This document shows, piece by piece, positions 11,001-20,994 of a stretch of DNA of 64,000 bases (its first letter is position 1; every line of letters begins with the position of its first letter). Below the pieces are notes generated by a model. The model worked only from the letters and a program-made list of their open reading frames with translations, ran no database searches and was not told the DNA's origin. Origin of the DNA: Macrolepiota albuminosa (lineage: Eukaryota; Basidiomycota; Agaricomycetes; Agaricales; Agaricaceae); NCBI GenBank assembly GCA_027475525.1, contig JAMWFC010000096.1:1-64000 (forward strand), read 5' to 3'. Position numbers and translations under genes: made by a program.

Positions 11001-13216
11001 TTAATCTACCCTTTGCCGCTTTGACTTGCGAGAAGGGCTCGGGGGTGCAAACGACCTTTCTACGGTCGTGAAATTGTTGTTCGAAAATGGAGCGTCATTG
11101 GTGGTGCCCCCAGGACCTATACGCGAGAAGCTGCTAACGCGGGAGAATGTCCTAGACGTAGTTGGCGCTGGCAGATCGTGGAGAGGTGGGCTAGGCGTCG
11201 GTGTTATTTCCGCTAACGTTTGAGAAGACGGAGATGTAGTGGGAAGGATAGGGTAGAGACCAAACTGGTCCGAGGCGGGGTTGTCGATTCTGGAAGGAAG
11301 GCTCAAAGGAAGATTCTCAAGGCACAGTCTGTACCCTGCCTGGATGACACCAAAGTATTTGGTGTCCCTGGTGAAGATACGGATGAGGAGCTCTGCAAAA
11401 AACTGGGGCATCAGGTTTGAATAGACGCCGCGTTTGGCATGAGAAGGTTCTAAGGGCAGTCGTTAGAAGTCTTTAAAGTGAATCCTAAGTCTGAGAACAT
11501 ACCATTCGGATGCCGTTTAGAGTAGAATTTGACAGAGTCGAGGGGATTCTTCTCCCTCATCCCATAATGCATCAGTGAAAAATCGCAGATTACATGCTTG
11601 ACACTGAGGGTCCGAACAATATCTCTGATTGAGGAATCGTCCTCACTAAGCTTCCTCGCAGCTTCAACAATTGCTTCGGGAGTAATGTTTGCCTGGAATA
11701 TCTCTGCCCAAGGCCAGTCGACAACCTTGTAATCAACCACCTTGTAAAGATCCCGTGTCCGAATGTGTTCAAAGATCGCACGAGCTCTCTCCAATTCCTG
11801 GATAACCCTTGAGCTAAGGAAATGCAGTACATCCGTTTAACTTACGGGCTCTGTAGACTCTTCAATGCGTCCCATAATATCATCCGTAAGGTAAAGATAC
11901 TGCTTGGGATTGAAAACACGCTTTGCAATCTGCAAGTATGGATCTGCTTCGAGAAGCGCATCTGTGATCATGTATTCGATCGCCTTCCCTGAACACAGAA
12001 TAAAAGATAGAACGTTCGCTAAGGAGGATATGGCATACCAGCCTTGTGACTGTAAATCATTTTGTGTAGTTTGAACCTAGTAGCACAAATCTCATATATG
12101 AGGTTTGCATCCTTAATATCATAACATATCTGATTGTCAAGAACGCGGGCAGAGTTTATGATGCTAGTTTGTATAAAAGATCAATATATTGAAAGAGAGA
12201 CGTCACGACGAACCGCATGACAGCTATGCTCATTCTGTCACCCACCATGTGTGAATCGCGCGGTATATAGTCAAACCTACAGTGAACGGTCTATGCGCAG
12301 GAACATGGAAACCTGAATCACTCACTTGTCTACATCGAGCCCGTTCCGTTTGTTGGCGACAATGTCAAATAGGAAGGGTTTCTCATCCGAGCTATACGAT
12401 AGTCAAAGATACGGCCTCTTTCCCAACAAACAAAGACTGACCGACACTGTTTCGGATCGCCAGAAATAAGAGCTTTGATAAATACAATGTCTTGTGAATT
12501 CATGCCGATCCCATTTTCTTCTATCAAATTATCAAACATCATGATGGACGCGTCTTCATGCGTCCATGATTTCCCAGGCCTGTCAAAAAAAGTAAAGTTA
12601 TACTTTCAGTTGCGTGCCGAAATGAATGTGCGAGGAAAAAGACGCACAGTGCTTTTGGTATAAATTGCCCGTCCCACAAGTGGCTCCAAGGCCCATGACC
12701 AAGGTCGTGGCAAAGACCTGCAATTTCAACACATTCGATATCACGATCCGTGATGTGGAGGTCAGGTTGGTTATTCTTCAAATGTGTGGCCATAGACCGA
12801 GCGAGGAACGCGACGCCTTTAACAGAGATCGTGTAACGGTTCTCGTAACACGTTCAAAACAGAATCGCATACCAATACAATGTTCGAAACGATTGTGAGA
12901 GGCGCCTAACCAGATATAGTAGGATGTACCCAGCTGCTTGATATTGCGCAGCCGTTGGAATTGTTTCCTGCGGAGTCCTTTCTAGCCCCGAAACAACCTC
13001 AAGATTATACACATACGTATCAATGAACATACAAAGGCGTGGAGACAATGGAACTGTAGCAAAGACTTAGAAAGGGAAAAAAAACGTAATTCAAGTGGTC
13101 TGAGTCGTACTTATGTCGTGTATTGGATCCTTCACGGATCGCGCACCGACAACCTCGCCTCGACTGTTGGTGACTCCTTGCATGTCGATATTATCGTCAA
13201 AAATTGCAGAAGACAT
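11001..13216 (-). CDS. SAMHD1-like HD-domain dNTP triphosphohydrolase
   Basis: Homologue of eukaryotic SAMHD1, which splits dNTPs to deoxynucleosides and triphosphate and so controls dNTP pools. It starts at 13216 ([13 protein letters not shown]) and has several short introns. HD-domain ligands are present: His in NRFEHCIG (after [17 protein letters not shown]), His-Asp in [17 protein letters not shown], and Asp in FDYIPRDSH. Other matching blocks are [80 protein letters not shown] and [16 protein letters not shown]. The C-terminal tail (about 100 residues, Ser/Pro-rich, ending in a basic RKSKRQR stretch that may be a nuclear signal) is low-complexity. Introns checked (for example the one between IPKA and PGKSW) keep phase. 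No damage seen. A young LTR element starts 96 bp upstream of the ATG. Confidence 0.9.
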
Positions 13217-13311
13217 TCTGAGGACGTTGAGGTTGATGCAAGATGGGAACAGCATGTATAGTGAGTTTCTTATAAGTTGACCATGACGGCAGGAGAACGG
13301 AAACTTTCGTG

Positions 13312-13316
13312 CACTG
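13312..13316. repeat. Target-site duplication CACTG (left)
   Basis: CACTG directly abuts the left LTR and is repeated at 24671-24675 directly after the right LTR, the 5-bp duplication made by Ty3-type integrase. Confidence 0.9.
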
Positions 13317-13549
13317 TGTAACGAAGTTACAGGATTTGTGAGAGCTTAAGTTCACACAGTACAGAATCAGACCAGACCGGTCTATTGACTATGTAGTGTA
13401 AAACAAAATTAAGCTGCTTTGTAAGCAGCTGAGTAACTAATTATATACAAATGTAAATAATATTATATTATAATAAATATAATATAATATTTACTAATAT
13501 ACAGTAAGTAAAGCTATGTGGCCAACGCCACATAGCGGACTACGCTACA
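13317..13549 (-). repeat. 3' LTR of element 1
   Basis: Starts TG and ends CA, and matches 24438-24670 with one difference (c/aaatg versus c/gaatg near 13449). Contains a 9-bp stem hairpin CTATGTGGC-CAAC-GCCACATAG, an 8-bp stem AGCTGCTT...AAGCAGCT, and an AT-only palindromic stretch. Confidence 0.95.
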
Positions 13550-13560
13550 CACCCCCCAAT
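13550..13560 (-). other. Polypurine tract (probable)
   Basis: Reading the minus strand, ATTGGGGGGTG lies directly before the 3' LTR, the expected place and composition for the plus-strand primer. Confidence 0.6.
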
Positions 13561-13594
13561 CAGACCGAGCTACGGTCTCGAGATAATACGACGG

Positions 13595-16500
13595 TCATGC
13601 CGTCGGTAAGTCTGGGACGGGGGCAATGGGAGAGTCCCCAGGCTCCCGGAATGGATCGGCAGTCGCGTCGTCCATGTCGTAGTCGAGGAGTTCATCCTCG
13701 GGTGCGGGCGCGTAAGAAGTGCCCGAAGGCCCTGCTACTGGCAGGGAATCGTCGTAGTCCCGGAGGGGGGACAGTGTGAGATTGGGGTCGATGGTCGACC
13801 CCGATACGGTTGGTTGGGGATCAGGCAGATCCCCGGTGTCGGACGGGTACTGGCGCGTCCAGATTTCGCGGGCATGAATGTCTTGCCCGATAGAGAGGTA
13901 CATCCCCTTGGCAAGCACGTCGTCGTATGCACGACGACTGTCCTGCTGCTGGAGCATCAGGCGTTGACGATCGCCGATGGTGGCCTCGCGCCACCCATCC
14001 CACTGAGGGATGGACTGGGGTGTACCGTAGTGATCGAGGCGTTGTAGCCTCTCGTCGTCGATAGCAGCCACCTCGTTGTAGAGCCGGCTGTCGCTGAAGA
14101 ATAGATGGGCCAAGTAGGTGACCCCATAAGTGTACGCGTGGTCAGCCCAGCTGACCGGGATTTGATTGTGAAGAAGGACGCGTAACGCGTCCGAAGTGGA
14201 GAACACGGAAGCTGACGCTTCCGGAATGTCCACAGCCCGAACCTCGAAGGTAGGGTCGTCAGCGTGGATGGGCTCAAAGACTCGCCCCGTGGCCGCCTCG
14301 TACTCGGCCACGGCCTCTTTATAGAGGCCTGGCCTGGCGAAGACGTAGGCCAGGTACTTGTGTACCGTGGCCTTAGAGGGGCGGCTGGCGCTGAGGGCGC
14401 GTACAAGCGCAAACCCAAAGAGGCTGCGCCAATGAATGCACATGGCTCGGTCCATGGCCAGACCGGTCCACACATTGGACGTCCCAGGACGTCCATAGAG
14501 GAGGGCGTATGAGCCCAGGTAGTCCAAAGCAAATGGTTGCTTTGGATCAGGGGGGGTAAGGCCGACAAAGGCAATCTTCCCTCCCTCTTTGCGGCGATAG
14601 AGCCGCGACGGCACAATCATTCGCGGGAAACTCTCCCGCTCCTCTGGACTCGCGAAGGGTACTCTTTGCGGCGATAGAGCCGCGACGGCACAATCATTCG
14701 CGGGAAACTCTCCCGCTCCTCTGGACTCGCGAAGGGTACCGCAATAGTCCTATACTCGACCTCGTCAAGTAAATGAGACATAGCTCTGTCTCGGGCCGTA
14801 GGGTGGCAGTTGAGCGCCACCCGCTTGAATTCGTTGAGCAAGAGGTAGCCCAACTGACGCTGCCGAAGCGGCGTAAACTGGTTGTTGACCAGTGCGTGAA
14901 GTCTGCAGACTTCTCGAGGACTGCGGGGAAACCCGCGAGGTGCAACTTGGTACACCTTACTGTTGTGGGGCGTCGCGGCGGCGTTGCCCTGTTTATCGTC
15001 CTCGAAGGACCTGGCTGCGCGGGCTTCTTGCCCGACAAAGATGGTATTGGTCATTGGCGACCAATAGAATTGGGGAGCCAACCCCGTGCCAAAGAATGAG
15101 TTCTGGCGCTCAATAGTGTGATCACGGTAGATCACCACACCGAGCGCATCAGGGATGCGCCCAGTTTCGTCCTCAAGGAGGGCGGCCCCTCGTTTGGCGC
15201 TGTTCTGCGCCCGACGCTCCATCTTGGCTCGTCGGTTGCTGTTGCGCTGTTCGTGTGCCATACGCTGTGCCGCCATCTCGTGTGGCACTGGGGATTCCAT
15301 ACGAGCCTCTTCAGGCTCCTCATACCAATCGTCGTCAGAGGGAGGGGAAGGCAGCCTCTCCGGCTCCGACTTCTCAGATCGTGGGTCCATTGCCCACACA
15401 CACCGCGGGAGTCGGGCTGGCAGGCCCTCTACCAGTATAGCGGGTAAAAAGGGGATGTTAGCCCCTGGGGCCCCTTTCGGGGCATCCTCGGGGAAGTGCA
15501 CGTTGACGTAGGCGTGCACTTCTGGCTGCTTACCCCGACGATCCTTTCGGGGTTGTGAGGCCTTGGCCTCAGTGGGGCGTGTGCTCACACCCCTGGAACT
15601 CTGCTCCCCAGAGTACGTGGTGGATACCACGGATACTGGTCGCGAAGACGCGACCTCAGACGCGCCGCTGGCGAGGCGCTGGATAAGCCGGGGGGCGGCT
15701 GGAGCAGGAACATCTTCATAAGGGAGGATGTCCCGTCCTAGACCGGCCTCCCGGCCGGGGGCAGCAACGCTCGACTTAATCAAGCGGGAGGGCGCGTCCT
15801 CCACTCCTTGCCGACGCGCCCTTTTGCTGGAGTCGGTGTCCCGACTCGGGGGTGTAGTCTGCCGCTTACGAGCGGCCGAAATGGCAAGGAGATCAGTTTT
15901 GCGCTGAGCGCGCATATGATCCATGTCGTCCATCATCCGGCAGATGAGGACGACTGCCTCCGCATCACGGAGGAATGACGACTCTGCAGGTACATCGTAC
16001 CCGTTATCTCCAAGACGTTGGAGAAGGGTAGCCAGGACTAAGTCCTGGCTGTGAGTGGGCTCGACAGCCCGTGCTTTTCCTTTGTCGCGTCGAGGACGCG
16101 ACTCTTCTTCCGAGCTGGGCTCGGATTGGTGCGGCATTTCCAGCCGCTGTAGCAAGGAGAGCTTGGCCAGGCTCTCCGTCGGCGCATCGGACGATGATCC
16201 GACGCTTCGTTCTGTATTGAGAGTTTCTGCTCTCTCAATGGCCGCGGTGGCCTGCACGAGGGATGCTTGGCGTCCCTCTAGGTTATCGGTTGGTACTGTG
16301 GTCGACAGGGAAATCGACCGGCCTCCCTTGGCTTGCGACTCATGCGAGTCGCTGTACTGGGGCATTGCGCCCCAAGCCCCCATCCAAGCCGGGGGGTACG
16401 GCATCATTACGGGCACACCACCCATCCCAGGGTAGTGCGCCGGGGCGGTAAACTGGGGAAAAGGATGTGTCCCCAGTTGCCCTGTTGCCGGTACAGGGGC

Positions 16501-16988
16501 AAGCTGCCTCCATGCCGGCGCTGCTTGGGGGCTGACTAGCCCCCTGTAGGCCTGTTGCTGGAATTGGCCCTCGGTGTGATGTGGCGCATAAGCGCCCGGT
16601 GCTGGTTGTTGGGGCTGATAGCCGCCCACAGGTGCGTTCTGGGGCATGAAGTTGCCCTGCATGGTTTGAAGTGGCGGATAGCCACTGATCACCGGCTGCT
16701 GCGGCGGGTAGCCCGCCGCTGGTTGTTGCTGCTGCTGTGGGAAGCCCACCGCCTGTTGCGATTGTCCCCACTGGGGTGCATTTTGGGTCAGCGGGGGAGC
16801 CATCTGCCCCCCCCCTTCAGCCCCACCGCCTGTTGCGATTGTCCCCACTGGGGTGCATTTTGGGTCAGCGGGGGAGCCATCTGCCCCCCCCCTTCAGCCG
16901 ACGGTAAGACCGACGGCGTACTCTCAAATGGCTGCTGCTGTAGCTGCTGCTGCTGCTGGTCACTTATGTCCACGGGCATGCTGTCCAT
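13595..16988 (-). CDS. Accessory ORF3 of element 1, unknown function
   Basis: Starts at the ATG at 16988 (MDSMPVDISD), 307 bp after the pol stop. The N-terminal ~180 residues are Gln/Pro/Gly-rich and look disordered, followed by a charged Ser-rich region. The C-terminal half (about 15.1-13.6 kb) looks folded and aromatic: DALGVVIYRDHTI, LAPQFYWSPMTNTIFVGQEA, MIVPSRLYRRKEGGKIAFVG then LTPPDPKQPF, VWTGLAMDRAMCIHWRSLFG, VHKYLAYVFARPGLYKEAVA. No signal peptide or membrane segment is visible, so it is not envelope-like. Two 77-bp tandem duplications (14585-14738 and 16745-16898) each shift the frame; counting each once gives about 1,079 codons with no stop. I do not recognise the family. It may be a retroelement accessory or Gag-like protein, or a captured host gene. 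Confidence 0.7.
14585..14738. repeat. Exact 77-bp tandem duplication in ORF3 (downstream)
   Basis: 14585-14661 is repeated without change at 14662-14738. Since 77 is not a multiple of three, the reading frame breaks after YRRKE. Probably an assembly artefact. Confidence 0.95.
16745..16898. repeat. Exact 77-bp tandem duplication in ORF3 (upstream)
   Basis: 16745-16821 is repeated without change at 16822-16898, including a run of nine C. It shifts the ORF3 frame after about residue 55. Confidence 0.95.
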
Positions 16989-17295
16989 GGTTGGGGAAAA
17001 AAGGCGAAAAAGAAATTTTGCCTTTTAAGACGTGTTTCAGCCACAGCTGCTGACCAACTCAGCCAAGCCGCGATCGGCACTGCCAATCAAATTAAGCGCC
17101 GGCACGCTTACTTAATTGATGTGGGCGCTTAACGCCCTTCAACTCCAAATAACGGTCAAGTGCCGCTAGCTTGGAGCAATGGGAGTGTGGCTCCCATGTT
17201 GTGTCCCCCAGGGACCATCGTACCTCAAACTCGAGCGTGTTACGCTCAGTCCACCGGTGCCCAATTATGCACTCGACGAACCATTCGTCATTGTC

Positions 17296-20200
17296 TCAAG
17301 CCCCAAAATCATAGGGGCCCAGGGTCGCCCTGTTAGGGAACAGTGCATCGTCAGACGCGCTATAAGGTCGCAACAGCGACACATGAAACTTAGGAACGAT
17401 GTGTCGTTCCTGTAATGCCAGAGGCAGCTCCAACACGTAGTTGGAGGTACTTGGCTCCGCGTCTAGGACGCGGTACGGGCCTACCCATTTCGGGCAGAGT
17501 TTACTCGCCCGTCCCTTCGGGAGCCTCAGATTACGCGTTGATAAGTATACCAATGCTCCTACAGCTATTGGCGGGTCTGTTCGCCTACGGTGATTGGCGT
17601 TCTTCGCCTGAAAGACTCGCGCCTCTATGATGGCGTCATGCGCCGCCGCGATGTTCTCCAGGGCCTGCCTGGCGAACTCGACAACTCCACGGTGAGCTAC
17701 CGTATCAGCACGAACTTCGTGCAGCATGGAGGGCAAGTACCCTCCGTTGAGTTCAAAGGGCGCATACCCTGTGGTCTCCGAGATACTCGCGTTAATCGCG
17801 AACTCAGTGAGTGGACACCAGTCCACCCAGTCCCGTTGGTCAGGGCGAACAACTGCCCTCAAAATCTGACCTATACTGCGGTTAACCCGCTCTGTCTGCC
17901 CATCCGTCTGCGGATGGAAGGACGTCGACATGAGGAGTCGCGCTCCTAGCAGTTTGTGGAGTTCTCTCCACCATTGAGACGTGAACTTTGAGTCACGATC
18001 GCTCACAATGGTGCTAGGCAGCCCATGCAGCCTAACGATCTCCCTCAGGTAGATCCACGACAGCTCCTTAGCCGTCAGCGTAGTTCGCACCGGTATGAGG
18101 TGCACCATGCTTGTCATGCGACATATGACTACCCAGAGGTAATCGAACCCTCTGGACTCGGGAAAGGGACCTATGAAGTCCATTCCAATTGAGTCCCAGG
18201 GTTTCACCGGCACGGGTAGCTGGTGTAGCTTCCCGAGAGGGGATCCAGGGGGCAACTTTGCCCTCTGACACGCTGCGCAGGACGCGCAAAACTTAGTCAC
18301 TTCTTGGGCCATACGTGGCCACCAATACCATCGCCGGATGTAGCCCAATGTTCGGGCGGCACCAAAGTGCCCCACCAGGGCATGGGCCTGGTCCAAGACC
18401 CGCGTAACAATGGTACGCGTACGGGGGAGGCATACCACTGCCACCCCTTGACGGTTCTCCGTCGTGATGAGTCCACCAGGCTCATGCCTGAACCGAGGAT
18501 GGTCGTCAGGATTGGCGATGATCTCGGCGAAGAGAGGATCATCACCATAGTCCTGCACCACCTCCTGCCGGAAGTCGTCATTGACCAGGCTAGGAGGCTG
18601 GGATGAAGGCACTTCGCCTTCGAGCATCTCCGCAAGCGTAACGGGTACATCGTGGCGCTCGTGCTCCCTAGTGGATGCTGGGTCCACGGCTTCATGCTCC
18701 TTGAGCAACTGGGCGGCTACGTCCCGTTCTTCACGCTGCTCTCTGAGGCGAGTGCTTCGCCTCCGTTCATCGTCACGCATAGCGCGTACTTCCAGGACAT
18801 GCTCCCTGAGCTCCTGGTATCGGTGGAGAGGTAGATCCTCTCCATCAGGGTCTATGCGGCAGTCTGCCTGCACATACTCATGAGGCTCGTGAGCCTCCCC
18901 GACTACATCACTCTCAAAGTAGCGTGACAAGCAGTCTGCCACTTTGTTGAGTTCACCTTTAACATAGGTGATGTCGAACTGGTATCTCAACATGTAGTCT
19001 ATCCACCGTCGCTGACGTGGCGACAAGTTCACCTGAGTTTTAAAGAACTCAAGGGCCTTGTGGTCCGTTATGATGTGGATGGGGTATCCCATCAGCTTAT
19101 CCTCCCACTTGAGGAGAGCCTCGAGTATGGCAAGAGTCTCCAACTCGTGCACCGCATAGTTTTGCTGGGCCGTCGTGAACTTCTTCGACATGAACCCTGC
19201 CGGACGGCACGTCTGCCAGCTGCTTCCCTGGCCGTACATGGCCCCGACGCCTGTCTTGGACGCGTCGCAAATGAGCCATATTGGCTCGTCCCGTCTAGGG
19301 TCGATCGGTCGAATCACCGGAGTCTTCGTACAGATCCGTTTGACCATCTCGAAGCACCGCTGGTGTAACGGCCTCCAATTGAACGGTGATCCATTCTGCG
19401 TCATGGCCATAAGTGGCCCAGTATAGGCTGTGACATCGGGCAAGAAGCTCGATATGTAGTTGACAAGACCAACGAATCGTTGGATGTCATTGTAGTTTCG
19501 GGGCGTGCGCCACTCCCGAATACGATCGAGCTTGTCCTGATCAGGGTGGATACCCCACTCGTCTATGACATGCCCTAGGCAGTCTATACTCTGAGCGTAG
19601 AGCTCACATTTTTTCCACTTCAAGTACAACTTGTACTTGCGCAGTCGTTCAAATACGACTCTGAGGTGCTGCTCATGCTCCTCCATGGTATCCGAGTAGA
19701 TGAATATGTCATCTAAGTAGACGTGCATGAAACGTCCTATTACGTCTCGGAAGATAGAGGTCATTAGCCTCTGGAAAGTTGCTGGAGCATTGCAGTCTCC
19801 AATCTGCATTATATTGCTCGTGAATGTACCCATGATCAACGCAAATACGGTCTTGGGTATGTCCTCGGTGTGAATGCGCACCTGCTCGTAAGCGTCAGTA
19901 AGGTCAATCTTCGAGCGATACTTCGCCCGAGCCACGTCTTCCTGGATCACCTCTTGATCTGGTAAAGGAGTTACATCCTTTATAGTATTGTCATTGCGCT
20001 GACGCGCATCAAGAGCTGTTTGAAGGGTTCCATCCTTCTTCGGGATGCACAATAACGGTGCAGCTTGAGCAGTGGTGCATGGGGACCACCATTGAGCATT
20101 CAAGTAGCGATTAGTCTTATCGCGTAGTTGCTCCTGGAGGGCGCGCGGACAGCGCGGCAAGTGGTACTTATACTGCTTGTTCTCGTCTATGAGATTAATC

Positions 20201-20994
20201 TCATGATTCACCTCCCGCCATGGCGGGAGCTCCTCCTTGGTCCCATTGACCATGTCGGCAAATTCTTCTTGCCATTGCTGACGCAACCGAGGGATATCTT
20301 CCTCACGAAGGCTTGTCGCCTTCTGCTTCCCCTTCATGCGTACCGGGGGAAGTACTTCCACCGTCTCTGAGGGTGGCCGAGGCGGCGGTGCATACTGCTC
20401 GCGCATTGCGAGCACCCGATTGACACTGTCATCAGGTATATGTAGTCTCAGCGGAGCACCCGCTGCCGCTGTCTTATAAGCCACGAGGCTTCTTCCCTCA
20501 CGTACAAGCGAGTACGCTACGGATACCTCGTCCGGGGCTGGCTGGCGATACACTGGTTTGACGGTCATCCGTCTCTGGTGCGCATTTCGCGCACACATGG
20601 CTGCCACCAGCTCGTTCCACTCTTGCGGCATTCGGGGGTCGTATGCCCAGTCGTACTCGGGTAGGGGAGCTGGTCGTTCCCATAGAGACCGTGCGTCCCC
20701 CTCTACTGAGGCTTCCGCCTCTCGAATGCTGTCTTTCAAGTCTTCCAACTTGACTCGTGAGGACGTAGGTGGACATACGTCCACTGAGTCCTCCCGTCGT
20801 CTCGCCTTGCGATGGCGTTTGTCTGGAGGCCTTGCACCTTGAATCTCGGGAGCGATTATTCGCTCGTTGCTCCTCTTGGAGGCTTGATACTCCTCCTCGT
20901 TCATCATTACCACGTTGTGGTCTGCGCTTAGTCCAGGCATAGCCTGCACTTCCTCCTCCCCATCCTCCACGGTCGGCACTCTGCGCCGGCCAAG
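17296..20994 (-). CDS. Ty3-type pol: RT, RNase H, integrase
   Basis: Residue numbers count from position 20979. RT (about 290-460) has LLCIPKKDGTLQTALDARQR, SKIDLTDAYEQVRIH and catalytic VYLDDIFIYS (Asp-Asp near 420). RNase H has LICDASKTGVGAM (near 570), HELETLAILEALLKWE and ITDHKALEFF. Integrase has an HHCC zinc finger (HALVGHFGA ... CASCAAC, about 865-905) and the D,D-35-E triad in GMDFIGPF, VSDRDSKF and QTDGQTERVNR. A GPY/F-like module (KWVGPYRVLDAE, KFHVSLLRPY) follows, and the protein ends at YDFGA without a chromodomain. All key residues are present. The frame is continuous with gag, separated from it only by the TGA at 20995-20997. Confidence 0.93.
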   Translation of the reverse strand, partial: LGRRRVPTVEDGEEEVQAMPGLSADHNVVMMNEEEYQASKRSNERIIAPEIQGARPPDKRHRKARRREDSVDVCPPTSSRVKLEDLKDSIREAEASVEGDARSLWERPAPLPEYDWAYDPRMPQEWNELVAAMCARNAHQRRMTVKPVYRQPAPDEVSVAYSLVREGRSLVAYKTAAAGAPLRLHIPDDSVNRVLAMREQYAPPPRPPSETVEVLPPVRMKGKQKATSLREEDIPRLRQQWQEEFADMVNGTKEELPPWREVNHEINLIDENKQYKYHLPRCPRALQEQLRDKTNRYLNAQWWSPCTTAQAAPLLCIPKKDGTLQTALDARQRNDNTIKDVTPLPDQEVIQEDVARAKYRSKIDLTDAYEQVRIHTEDIPKTVFALIMGTFTSNIMQIGDCNAPATFQRLMTSIFRDVIGRFMHVYLDDIFIYSDTMEEHEQHLRVVFERLRKYKLYLKWKKCELYAQSIDCLGHVIDEWGIHPDQDKLDRIREWRTPRNYNDIQRFVGLVNYISSFLPDVTAYTGPLMAMTQNGSPFNWRPLHQRCFEMVKRICTKTPVIRPIDPRRDEPIWLICDASKTGVGAMYGQGSSWQTCRPAGFMSKKFTTAQQNYAVHELETLAILEALLKWEDKLMGYPIHIITDHKALEFFKTQVNLSPRQRRWIDYMLRYQFDITYVKGELNKVADCLSRYFESDVVGEAHEPHEYVQADCRIDPDGEDLPLHRYQELREHVLEVRAMRDDERRRSTRLREQREERDVAAQLLKEHEAVDPASTREHERHDVPVTLAEMLEGEVPSSQPPSLVNDDFRQEVVQDYGDDPLFAEIIANPDDHPRFRHEPGGLITTENRQGVAVVCLPRTRTIVTRVLDQAHALVGHFGAARTLGYIRRWYWWPRMAQEVTKFCASCAACQRAKLPPGSPLGKLHQLPVPVKPWDSIGMDFIGPFPESRGFDYLWVVICRMTSMVHLIPVRTTLTAKELSWIYLREIVRLHGLPSTIVSDRDSKFTSQWWRELHKLLGARLLMSTSFHPQTDGQTERVNRSIGQILRAVVRPDQRDWVDWCPLTEFAINASISETTGYAPFELNGGYLPSMLHEVRADTVAHRGVVEFARQALENIAAAHDAIIEARVFQAKNANHRRRTDPPIAVGALVYLSTRNLRLPKGRASKLCPKWVGPYRVLDAEPSTSNYVLELPLALQERHIVPKFHVSLLRPYSASDDALFPNRATLGPYDFGA

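Noticed and set aside
13515..13536. LTR hairpin as a possible transcription terminator or CRISPR-like repeat
   Set aside because: It is a single inverted repeat within each LTR copy; there is no array, and the setting is a eukaryotic retroelement.
15255..16939. Long plus-strand ORFs opposite ORF3 of element 1
   Set aside because: They are antisense shadows of a GC-biased minus-strand ORF and have no recognisable motif.
16555..17028. Plus-strand Cys/Leu-rich ORF
   Set aside because: Antisense of the Gln/Pro-rich ORF3 start; the apparent Cys and Leu come from CTG/TGC repeats.
18304..18883. Plus-strand ORFs opposite integrase of element 1
   Set aside because: Antisense of a clear integrase/RNase H coding region.
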